Source of the DNA: Methylobacterium oryzae
Lineage (GTDB): Bacteria; Pseudomonadota; Alphaproteobacteria; Rhizobiales; Beijerinckiaceae
Assembly: GCF_021398735.1 (NCBI RefSeq)
Contig: NZ_CP090349.1
Location: 4,483,001 to 4,547,000, forward strand
DNA length: 64,000 bases
Direction of reading: 5' to 3'
The notes below the pieces were generated by a model that was not told where the DNA came from, made no database searches, and saw only the letters and a list, made by a program, of their open reading frames with translations. A program made the position numbers and the translations under genes. Of this stretch, positions 53,827-61,233 are shown in pieces. Positions within the stretch are counted from its first letter, which is position 1. Every line of letters begins with the position of its first letter.

Positions 53827-54517
53827 GCGCGTGGATGCCGGTTACGGCGCGACCAGCATCCTGCACGCCGTCTCGCTCGAGGTGCGCGCCGGCGAGGTGG
53901 TGACGATCGTCGGCGCGAACGGGGCCGGCAAGACGACGACGCTGCGGACCATCGCGGGCCTGGTGAAGCCCACCCGCGGCCGGATCCTGTTCGAGGACGA
54001 GGACGTCACCCGGCTCTCGGGCCACGAGATGGTGGCGCGCGGCGTCACCCTGATCCCGGAGGGGCGCCAGCTCTTCCCCGAGATGACGGTGCGGGAGAAC
54101 CTGCTGATGGGCGCCTACCGCCGCGCGGCGCGCGAGCGCCAGTCGGAGACGCTCGCGGACGTGCTCGACCTGTTCCCGCGGGTGCGCGAGCGCCTCGACC
54201 AGAATGCCGGCTCCCTCTCGGGCGGCGAGCAGCAGATGGTGGCCATCGCCCGCGGGATGATGGCCCGTCCCAAGCTCCTGATGTTCGACGAGCCCTCGCT
54301 GGGCCTCGCCCCGATCGTGGTGGCGCAGGTCTTCGCGGTGGTGGACCGGATCGTGAAGACCGGCGCCACCGTCCTGATCGTCGAGCAGAACGTGTTCCAC
54401 ACGCTGCAGGTGGCCGACCGGGGCTACGTTCTGGAGAACGGCGAGATCGTCCTCGCCGACGCGTCCGCGGCCCTGCTCGACAACGACCACGTCCGACGCG
54501 CCTATCTGGGGATCTGA
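53813..54517 (+). CDS. livF: Liv-type ABC ATPase (LivF)
   Basis: 234 aa. Walker A GANGAGKTTT, signature SLSGGEQQMVAIARGM, Walker B LLMFDEPSLGLAPI and H-loop at LIVEQNVFHTL are all present; length is normal for LivF. It pairs with the ATPase half of LivMG as a heterodimer. It overlaps the previous gene by 14 nt, so the two are translated together. Confidence 0.96.
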   Translation: MLTLERVDAGYGATSILHAVSLEVRAGEVVTIVGANGAGKTTTLRTIAGLVKPTRGRILFEDEDVTRLSGHEMVARGVTLIPEGRQLFPEMTVRENLLMGAYRRAARERQSETLADVLDLFPRVRERLDQNAGSLSGGEQQMVAIARGMMARPKLLMFDEPSLGLAPIVVAQVFAVVDRIVKTGATVLIVEQNVFHTLQVADRGYVLENGEIVLADASAALLDNDHVRRAYLGI

Positions 54518-54518
54518 G

Positions 54519-55325
54519 ATGACCGAGCGGCAGACGAACCCCGAGGCGATCGTCCGGCGCGCGAGCCACGCCGGACGGCGCGTCCTCGTCACGGGGGCCG
54601 GCCGCGGGATCGGCCGGGCGATCGCGGAGGGGTTCGGCGCGCGGGGCGCCCTGGTGGGCGTGGCCGACGTGAACCCGGACGACGTCGCGGCGACCGTCGC
54701 GGCGATCGAGGGCGGAGACGGTCGCGCCCTGCCGCTGCGCCTCGACGTCGCCGACTACGCGGCCGTCGAGGCGGCCCTGTCGGAGGCCGCCGCCGCGATG
54801 GGCGGCGCGTTCGACACGGTGGTCAACAACGCCGGCATCTCGCCCAAGCACGACGGGGCGGCCCACCGGGTCTGGGAGATGGACCCGGCGGAGTGGAGCC
54901 GCGTCGTCGCGGTCAACCTGACGGGGGCGTTCAACACCGTCCGCGCGCTGGCGCCCGCGATGTGCCCGGCCGGGCGCGGCTGGATCGTCAACATGTCGTC
55001 GGTGGCGGCCAAGACCCACTCCCCGATCGTCGCCTGCCACTACGCGGCCTCGAAGGCCGGCCTGATCGGGCTCACCAAGCACCTCGCGGCCGAGCTCGGC
55101 CCGTTCGGCATCCGCGTCAACGCGATCGCGCCGGGGCGGATCGAGACCCCGATGGTCCGGGCGGTGGGCCGCGCCGTCAACGACGAGCAGGTGCGCCTGA
55201 CCCCGATGGGCCGGCTCGGCGCCCCCGAGGAAGTCGCGGATCTCGCCCTCTACCTGACCTCCGCCGAGGCCAGCTTCGTCACCGGCCAGACCGTCGACGT
55301 CGCCGGCGGCCTCTACATGACGTGA
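54519..55325 (+). CDS. short-chain dehydrogenase/reductase
   Basis: 268 aa. Classical SDR: cofactor motif VTGAGRGIGRAIAEG (TGxxxGIG), NNAG, catalytic Ser in MSSVAA, YxxxK in YAASKAG and the C-terminal FVTGQTVDVAGGLYMT. It would oxidise or reduce a secondary alcohol/ketone with NAD(P). It starts 1 nt after the livF stop. The substrate is likely the imported compound or an early intermediate. Confidence 0.92.
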   Translation: MTERQTNPEAIVRRASHAGRRVLVTGAGRGIGRAIAEGFGARGALVGVADVNPDDVAATVAAIEGGDGRALPLRLDVADYAAVEAALSEAAAAMGGAFDTVVNNAGISPKHDGAAHRVWEMDPAEWSRVVAVNLTGAFNTVRALAPAMCPAGRGWIVNMSSVAAKTHSPIVACHYAASKAGLIGLTKHLAAELGPFGIRVNAIAPGRIETPMVRAVGRAVNDEQVRLTPMGRLGAPEEVADLALYLTSAEASFVTGQTVDVAGGLYMT

Positions 55326-55365
55326 GCCGGGACCGGTCGGACAGGCGATGGACGGGAGGACGGCC

Positions 55366-56175
55366 ATGAGCAGCGCGGTCACCGCGGCCGGGATCACCGG
55401 GCGGACCCGGGTCTACGGGATCCTGGCGGACCCGATCTACCACGTGAAGGCGCCCGAGGTGATGGGGGCGCTCTTCGCCCGCCACGGCGTGGACGGCGTC
55501 CTCGTCCCGCTGCACGTGACGGCGGACGGCCTCGCCGCCGTGATGGACGGGCTGCGGCACCTGCGCAATTTCGGCGGCTTCATCGCCACGGTCCCGCACA
55601 AGACCGCGATGACCGGCCTGTGCGACGCCCTCACCCGGGAGGCCGAGCAGATCGGGGCGGTCAACTGCGTCCGGCGGGAGGCGGACGGGCGCATGGTCGG
55701 CACGATGCTCGACGGGATCGGCTTCGTCGAGGCGCTGCGCGCCTCGGGCCTGGAGCCGCGCGGCCGGAGCGCGGCGCTGGCGGGGGCCGGCGGCGCGGCG
55801 AGCGCCATCGCCTTCGCGCTCGCCGAGGCCGGTGTCGCCCGCCTGACGATCCTGAACCGCACCGCCGACCGCGCCCAAGCGCTGGCGGAGCGCCTGCGCG
55901 CCGCCTATCCCGGGCTGGCGGTCGCGGCCGAAGGCGTCCAGGCGGAGCACGATCTCCTCGTCAACGGCACGTCGCTCGGGATGCGCCCGCAGGACGCCGC
56001 CCCCTTCGACCTGGGCGCCCTCCACGCCGGCCAGTTCGTCGCCGAGGCGATCATGGATCCGGAGATTACGCCGCTGCTCGCCGCCGCGCTGAGGGCGGGC
56101 TGCCGCGTCCAGAAGGGCCTGCCGATGCTGGAGTGTCAGATCGCCCTGATGGCCCGCCACATGGGCGCCCTCTGA
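55366..56175 (+). CDS. AroE-like dehydrogenase lacking shikimate-binding serines
   Basis: 269 aa from the ATG that has GGGAGG upstream (an ATG 18 nt earlier is less likely). AroE fold: catalytic pair Lys79 in TVPHK and Asp116 in TMLDGIG, cofactor loop AGAGGAASAIAFALAEAG and NRTADRAQALAERL. The usual substrate motif S-x-S-P near the N terminus is replaced by YHVKAP (residues 25-30), so the carboxylate-binding serines of shikimate dehydrogenase are absent. It is probably a catabolic dehydrogenase for a different alicyclic compound, and not the biosynthetic AroE. Confidence 0.85.
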   Translation: MSSAVTAAGITGRTRVYGILADPIYHVKAPEVMGALFARHGVDGVLVPLHVTADGLAAVMDGLRHLRNFGGFIATVPHKTAMTGLCDALTREAEQIGAVNCVRREADGRMVGTMLDGIGFVEALRASGLEPRGRSAALAGAGGAASAIAFALAEAGVARLTILNRTADRAQALAERLRAAYPGLAVAAEGVQAEHDLLVNGTSLGMRPQDAAPFDLGALHAGQFVAEAIMDPEITPLLAAALRAGCRVQKGLPMLECQIALMARHMGAL

Positions 56176-56196
56176 GGCGGGAACCGGGGACTGAGC

Positions 56197-57831
56197 TTGG
56201 GGCGCACCGTGGGACCGACCGACATCGACGCCGTCGCGGCCGGCGCGTTCGACTACGTGATCGTGGGCGGCGGCACCGCGGGCTGCGTCCTGGCCAACCG
56301 CCTGACCGAGTCCGGGACGCACCGGGTCCTGCTCCTCGAGGCGGGGGGACGGGCGCGCAGCCCCTGGGTCGCGATCCCGGCGGGCTTCAGCCGCCTGCTC
56401 CAGCACCCATCCTACAACTGGCGGTTCCGGACCGAGCCCGAGGCGGCGACCGGCGGCCGGGTGATCGCGGTCCCGCGGGGCAAGGGCCTCGGCGGGTCGA
56501 CGCTGATCAACGGCATGATCTACGTGCGCGGACAGCCGCAGGATTACGATGCCTGGGCGCAGGCCGGGTGCCGCGGCTGGGGATTCTCGGACGTGCTCCC
56601 CTATTTCCGCAGGCTCGAGGATTACGAGGGCGGCCGCGAACCGTTGCGCGCCCGCGGCGGTCCGCTGCCGCTGACGGAAGTGGCCGAACGTCCTGCGATC
56701 GCGGAGGCCTTCATCGCCGCCGCGCAGGCGGCAGGCTACCCGCGCAATCCCGACTACAACGCGGAGAGCCAGGACGGCTTCGGCTACTACCAAGTGAACC
56801 AGCGGCGCGGCCGGCGGGTCAGCGCCGCCGATGCCTATCTGCGGCCGGCCCTGGCCCGCCCGAACCTCGCCGTCGTGACCGACGCGCACGTCCTGCGGCT
56901 GACCTTCGACGCGGGTCGGGCGAGCGGCGTCGCCGCTCTGGTCGGCGGCCGCGAGCGGCTCTTCCGCTTCCGCGGGGAAGTGATCCTCGCCGCGGGTGCG
57001 GCCCAGACCCCGCAGATCCTGGAACTGTCCGGCCTCGGCGATCCGGCGATCCTCGGAGGGCTCGGCGTCGCCGTGCGGCGCGCCCTCCCCGGCGTCGGCG
57101 CCAACTACATGGACCATTACTGCACGCGCATGAACTGGCGCGTGCGCCTGCCGGTGACGCTGAACGAGCAGACCCGCGGCCTGCGCCTCGGCCTCGCGGC
57201 GGCGCGCTACCTCGCGACGCGGCAGGGCATCCTGGCGCTGGGGACCGGTCTCGCCCACGGCTTCGTGCGCACCCGGCCGGGGCTCGACGGGCCCGACGTG
57301 CAGTACTTCTTCATGCACGCGAGCTACGCCAACGCCGCCGAGCGCAAGCTCGACCGCCTGCCCGGCATGACGATCGGCGTCACGCAGTTGCGACCGGAAT
57401 CGCGCGGGACGATCCACGCCGCGTCGCCCGACCCGCTCGCGCCGCCCGCCATCCGCCCGAACTTCCTCGCCACCGCGGAGGATCGCCGGGCGATGGTCGA
57501 GGGCATGAAGATCGCCCGCGCCATCGTCGCGCAGGCGCCGATGGAGCGCTTCCGCGGGGCCGAGCTCAACCCCGGTCCGGACTGCCGGACCGACGCGGAC
57601 TGGCTCGATTTCGCGCGCCGCGACGGCCAGACGATCTACCACATCTGCGGCACGTGCCGCATGGGCGACGATCCGGATTCGGTGACGGATCCCAGCCTGC
57701 GCGTGCGCGGCGTGGCCGGCCTTCGGGTGGCCGACGCCTCGATCATGCCGCGCATCGTCTCCGGCAACACGCAGGCCGCGGTGTTCATGATCGCCGAGAA
57801 GGCCGCCGACCTGATCCTTGCCGATGCCTGA
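56197..57831 (+). CDS. GMC-family FAD oxidoreductase
   Basis: 544 aa. GMC motifs: FDYVIVGGGTAGCVLANRL, the FAD loop VPRGKGLGGSTLINGMIYVRGQ, LAAGAAQTPQILELSGLG, the C-terminal active-site region IYHICGTCRMGDD and SGNTQAAVFMIAEKAADL. Choline dehydrogenase-like enzymes of this class oxidise primary or secondary alcohols and pass electrons to the respiratory chain. The TTG start has GGGGA 6 nt upstream; an in-frame GTG 12 nt on is an alternative. It would supply the ketone or aldehyde for the ThDP or SDR steps. Confidence 0.9.
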   Translation: MGRTVGPTDIDAVAAGAFDYVIVGGGTAGCVLANRLTESGTHRVLLLEAGGRARSPWVAIPAGFSRLLQHPSYNWRFRTEPEAATGGRVIAVPRGKGLGGSTLINGMIYVRGQPQDYDAWAQAGCRGWGFSDVLPYFRRLEDYEGGREPLRARGGPLPLTEVAERPAIAEAFIAAAQAAGYPRNPDYNAESQDGFGYYQVNQRRGRRVSAADAYLRPALARPNLAVVTDAHVLRLTFDAGRASGVAALVGGRERLFRFRGEVILAAGAAQTPQILELSGLGDPAILGGLGVAVRRALPGVGANYMDHYCTRMNWRVRLPVTLNEQTRGLRLGLAAARYLATRQGILALGTGLAHGFVRTRPGLDGPDVQYFFMHASYANAAERKLDRLPGMTIGVTQLRPESRGTIHAASPDPLAPPAIRPNFLATAEDRRAMVEGMKIARAIVAQAPMERFRGAELNPGPDCRTDADWLDFARRDGQTIYHICGTCRMGDDPDSVTDPSLRVRGVAGLRVADASIMPRIVSGNTQAAVFMIAEKAADLILADA

Positions 57832-57973
57832 TCCGGTCTGGCCATCGGGCGCCGCGGCGCGTACGGCAGCCCCGCGCCGGTCTCGGCCGCGTCTCGGCGT
57901 CGTCCGGCGCTTCGCGACGCAGCAGACCGCAGGTCAAACGCCCCGGCACGACCGGCGGCAGAGGTTCGACGTC

Positions 57974-58258
57974 ATGCTCTACATGGTCCACATGCAGGTC
58001 AACATTCCGGCGTCCCTCCCGAAGGAGGAGGCGGCTCGCCTGAAGGCCGAGGAGAAGGCCTACGCCCAGAAGCTCCAGCAAGATGGCCGATGGCGGCATC
58101 TCTGGCGCATCGCCGGGCAGTACGCCAATTACAGTGTCTTCGACGTGGCGGGAAACGATGAACTTCACGAAGTCCTGAGTTCGCTGCCGCTCTACCCGTA
58201 TATGGCGATCAGCGTGACGCCGCTGGCGCAGCATCCCTCCGCGATCGCGGCCAACTGA
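57974..58258 (+). CDS. muconolactone delta-isomerase family protein
   Basis: 94 aa, the usual length of CatC. MLYMVHMQVNIPASLPKEEA at the start, then AYAQKLQQDGRWRHLWRIAGQYANYSVFDV with the conserved Arg-Trp-Leu-trp region, and SLPLYPYMAISVTPLAQHP at the end. CatC proteins are decameric cytoplasmic isomerases of the beta-ketoadipate pathway. CatA, CatB and CatD are absent here, so it may isomerise a lactone of another substrate. It is 14 bp ahead of the YciI-like gene. Confidence 0.9.
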   Translation: MLYMVHMQVNIPASLPKEEAARLKAEEKAYAQKLQQDGRWRHLWRIAGQYANYSVFDVAGNDELHEVLSSLPLYPYMAISVTPLAQHPSAIAAN

Positions 58259-58271
58259 CCGGACCACCGCC

Positions 58272-58568
58272 ATGCCTTACATGATCGAGACCTTCGACAA
58301 GGCCGGGAGCCTGGACGTCCGCAGGGCGAACCGCGCGGAGCATCTCGTCTACCTCGACCGGATCAAGGACCGGCTCCTGGCCTGCGGCGCGAAGCTGAAC
58401 GACGACGGGAGCGACGCCGGCGGCGGCCTCTACGTCGTCGACGTCGAGACCCGCGCGGAGGCCGAGGCGCTCATCCACGCGGACCCGTTCTACAAGGTCG
58501 GGCTCTTCGAGCGCGTCGAGATCCGGCGCTGGCGCAAGGCCTACCTGGACGGCCGCAGCTATCTCTGA
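58272..58568 (+). CDS. YciI-like protein
   Basis: 98 aa. Ferredoxin-like small protein with RRANRAEHLVYLDRIKDRLL, GGGLYVVDVETRAEAEALIHADPFY and a C-terminal RRWRKAYLDG. YciI-like members include 5-chloro-1,2,4-trihydroxybenzene dehydrochlorinases and putative hydrolases/isomerases; a similar lactone- or isomerase-related role in this pathway is plausible. It is 13 bp after catC-like and upstream of the second binding protein. Confidence 0.85.
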   Translation: MPYMIETFDKAGSLDVRRANRAEHLVYLDRIKDRLLACGAKLNDDGSDAGGGLYVVDVETRAEAEALIHADPFYKVGLFERVEIRRWRKAYLDGRSYL

Positions 58569-58650
58569 GACCGAGGGAACGCGGTTTCGAAGGACAGGCG
58601 GCCTTCCGGTACGGGGCAGCCGCTGAAGAACAAGAGATTGGGAGGAAACA

Positions 58651-59868
58651 ATGATCCGTCGTCCTTGGGTGGCGGCCGCCGCGTTCGGCGCCGCTGCCCT
58701 CACCGCCCTGCCCGCCTCCGCGCAGTACGCGGATGGCGGCATCAAGATCGGCATCCTGACCGACATGTCCGGCGGATACTCGGATCTGGCCGGCCGCGGC
58801 TCGGTGACGGCCGCGCAGCTCGCGGTCGAGGATTTCGGACGTCCGATCAACGGTCGGAAGGTCGAGCTCGTCTTCGCCGATCACCAGAACAAGGCGGACA
58901 TCGCCTCGTCGATCGCGCGCCGGTGGTTCGATACCGAGGGCGTCGACGCCATCTTCGACACCAATTCCTCGGTCGCCGGGCTGGCGGTGCGCGAGGTCGC
59001 GCGCAGCAAGGGCAAGATCGACATCAACTCCGGCGCCGGCTCCATGGCACTGACCAACGCCGCGTGCTCGCCGACCGGCGCCCACTGGTCGTGGGATACC
59101 CACTCGCTCGCGGCCGGCACCGCCGCGGCGCTGGCGGACGATCCGAAGAACACGTGGTTCTTCATCACGGCCGACTACACCTTCGGGCACGATCTGGAGG
59201 CGCAGGTCACCCGGGTCGTGAAGGCCAAGGGCGGCACGGTGCTCGGGTCGGTCAAGCACCCGTTCCCCAATCCGGATTTCTCATCCTACCTGCTGCAGGC
59301 ACAAGCGTCGGGCGCGAAGATCATCGGCATGGCCAACGCCGGTGCCGACACGATCAACACCATCAAGCAGGCAAGCGAGTTCGGCATCCTGCAGGGTGGC
59401 CAGAGGCTGGGCGGGCTCAACATCTTCCTGACCGACATCTACTCCGTCGGATTGCCGGCGGCGCAGGGCATGATCCTGACGACGGGCTTCTACTGGGACA
59501 TGGACGACCAGACGCGCGCCTTCGCGCGGCGCTTCGGCGAGCGGATGGGCGGCCGGATGCCGACCATGGTCCAGGCCGGCGACTACTCGGCGGTTCTCCA
59601 CTTCCTGAAGGCGGCCGAAGCCGCCGGCACGGATGACGGCCTGAAGGTGATGGCCAAGATGCGCGAGCTGCCGATCCAGGACTTCTTCGCCCGCAACGCC
59701 ACGCTGCGCCCGGACGGCCGCATGGTCCACGACATGTACCTCGCCCAGGTGAAGTCCCCGGCGGAATCGACGGGGCCCTGGGACTTCTACAAGATCCTGA
59801 AGACGATCCCGGGCGACCAGGCGTTCCAGCCGCTCTCCGAGAGCACGTGCAAGCTGGTGAAGGGCTGA
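58651..59868 (+). CDS. second Liv-type substrate-binding protein of the cluster
   Basis: 405 aa. Signal peptide (AAAFGAAALTALPASAQ), then periplasmic binding protein I fold: IKIGILTDMSGGYSDLAGRG, AAQLAVEDFGRPINGRKVEL, NAGADTINTIKQASEFGI. It resembles the amide/urea and aromatic-acid Liv-type binders more than the first SBP. No permease genes follow, so it likely uses the upstream LivH-LivMG-LivF transporter to widen its ligand range. Confidence 0.9.
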   Translation: MIRRPWVAAAAFGAAALTALPASAQYADGGIKIGILTDMSGGYSDLAGRGSVTAAQLAVEDFGRPINGRKVELVFADHQNKADIASSIARRWFDTEGVDAIFDTNSSVAGLAVREVARSKGKIDINSGAGSMALTNAACSPTGAHWSWDTHSLAAGTAAALADDPKNTWFFITADYTFGHDLEAQVTRVVKAKGGTVLGSVKHPFPNPDFSSYLLQAQASGAKIIGMANAGADTINTIKQASEFGILQGGQRLGGLNIFLTDIYSVGLPAAQGMILTTGFYWDMDDQTRAFARRFGERMGGRMPTMVQAGDYSAVLHFLKAAEAAGTDDGLKVMAKMRELPIQDFFARNATLRPDGRMVHDMYLAQVKSPAESTGPWDFYKILKTIPGDQAFQPLSESTCKLVKG

Positions 59869-59893
59869 CGCGCGCCTTCGCGGCTCGTCGCTC

Positions 59894-59922
59894 ACAGGGG
59901 GGCGCGGGCCGTGCACCCCTGT
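59894..59922. terminator. weak stem-loop after the cluster
   Basis: ACAGGGG pairs with CCCCTGT over a 15-nt loop, 25 nt after the last gene of the cluster and before the convergent orphan regulator. No T-run. Moderate terminator candidate. Confidence 0.4.
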
Positions 59923-59951
59923 CTCCACCGGGGTCGCCGCTCGCGACGGCC

Positions 59952-60680
59952 CTAGTGGGACGTGCTCTCGACCGCGGCGGCGAAGACGTAGCCGACCCCG
60001 CGCTCGGTCACGATGAGCTTCGGGTCGCTGGGCCTGCGCTCGATCTTCCGGCGCAGCCGCAGGATCTGCACGTCGATGCAGCGATCGAAGACGTCGTCGT
60101 GGACGCGGGTGACCTGGAGCAGGTACTCGCGCGTGAGCGGACGCTGAGGTGCGTCGAGGAACGCCGCCAGGAGCGCGTAGTCGCGCTTGCCCAGGACGAC
60201 CTCTTTTCCGTCGGGATTGATCAGACGCCGGCGTCGGCGGTTCAGGACCCAGCCGTCGAAGCGCCGGCACGGCGCCTCCGCCGGACGGGACGAGGCCTGC
60301 GCCGCGACGCGGCGGAGGACGACGCGCACGCGCGCCAGGAATTCGCGCAGGCCGTAGGGTTTGACGATGTAGTCGTCGGCGCCGAGTTCGAGGCCGAGCA
60401 CGCGGTCGAACTCCTCGCAGCGATGGGCCGTCGTCAGGATGACGGGAACATCGCTCACCGCGCGCAGGTCCCGCAGCAGGTCGAGGCCGTTCTCCGCGCC
60501 CGGGCGAAGATTGAGCACCACGAGGTTGAACTGCGACGGATCCGCGAGCTCTCCGCGCGCCTCGGCCCGCGTCGACGCCGGGACGACGTCGACCCCGTGC
60601 CCGTCGAGGTATCCGGAGACGACACGCTGAACCTCCGCGTCATCGTCGACGAGCAGAATGCGCAGGCCGTGATGATGCAT
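59952..60680 (-). CDS. orphan OmpR-family regulator with Asp to Asn substitution
   Basis: 242 aa. Receiver: acidic triplet at residues 12-14 (LLVDDDAEV), then NLVVLNLRPGAENG, where the position of the phospho-acceptor Asp is Asn57; Thr in ILTTAHR and Lys in YIVKPYG are kept. The C-terminal OmpR/PhoB winged helix (VVLGKRDYALLAAFLDAPQRPLTREYLL, VTERGVGYVFAAAV) is intact. GGAGGA lies 9 nt before the ATG. No histidine kinase is adjacent. The protein should bind DNA without normal phosphotransfer, an atypical response regulator. Confidence 0.9.
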   Translation of the reverse strand: MHHHGLRILLVDDDAEVQRVVSGYLDGHGVDVVPASTRAEARGELADPSQFNLVVLNLRPGAENGLDLLRDLRAVSDVPVILTTAHRCEEFDRVLGLELGADDYIVKPYGLREFLARVRVVLRRVAAQASSRPAEAPCRRFDGWVLNRRRRRLINPDGKEVVLGKRDYALLAAFLDAPQRPLTREYLLQVTRVHDDVFDRCIDVQILRLRRKIERRPSDPKLIVTERGVGYVFAAAVESTSH

Positions 60681-60824
60681 AAGCGATGCTCCTCCGGAGT
60701 CCCGACTGGCGCGATCATCGGAGCAGCGGTCCGAAGGTGTCCGGCCGTCCCGGGGCGGCCGGATGCGCGTCGTCATCCCGTCGCCTGCCGATCGGCTTGG
60801 CCGCTGCTCCCACGGCGTGACGGT

Positions 60825-61115
60825 TCATCGGCAGGCCCGCTCGTAGCGGCCCCACACCGGGCTGAAGAACAGGCGACAGTCGCCGAAAAAGCCGCCCGCG
60901 GCGTATCCGCCCGCCGGGCTCCACCAGCCATGGCCGCCGAAGCGGTGATGGAAGCCGTGATGGAAGCCCCCGTGGTGGAAGCCGTGATGGAAGCCGCCAT
61001 GGTGCCCGAAGCTTCCTTGCCCGAAGCCGCGCGCTTCGGCTCGTCCGGGCACGGTCGCCAGGGCGGCGAGGGCGAGACAGGACAGGATCGCGGTCTTCGT
61101 CGAGGTGATCGTCAT
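60825..61115 (-). CDS. His/Gly/Phe-rich small exported protein
   Basis: 96 aa. Signal peptide (TKTAILSCLALAALATVPG, cut near AEA), followed by a repeat GFHHGFHHGGFHHGFHHRFGG and a C-terminal tail with GWWSPAGGYAAGGFFGDCRL and YERACR (one Cys pair). About a dozen His in 25 residues could bind metal ions such as Ni or Zn, or serve as a low-complexity surface. The DNA repeat at 60941-61010 underlies the motif. No known family assigned beyond His-rich alphaproteobacterial proteins. Confidence 0.7.
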   Translation of the reverse strand: MTITSTKTAILSCLALAALATVPGRAEARGFGQGSFGHHGGFHHGFHHGGFHHGFHHRFGGHGWWSPAGGYAAGGFFGDCRLFFSPVWGRYERACR

Positions 61116-61233
61116 GAGATGTCTCCCGTTGCGATACGGGGACGATGCACCGGAGAGCCCGGGGTGGACTGTGACCCGGGTCACAGTTTCAGTGTGATCC
61201 TCCGGCCGGTCAGCGACGCGCTCGGGGGAGCGG

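Noticed and set aside
55620..58043. 807-aa open frame overlapping aroE-like, GMC and catC-like genes
   Set aside because: Frame-shifted shadow of real genes that have intact catalytic motifs.
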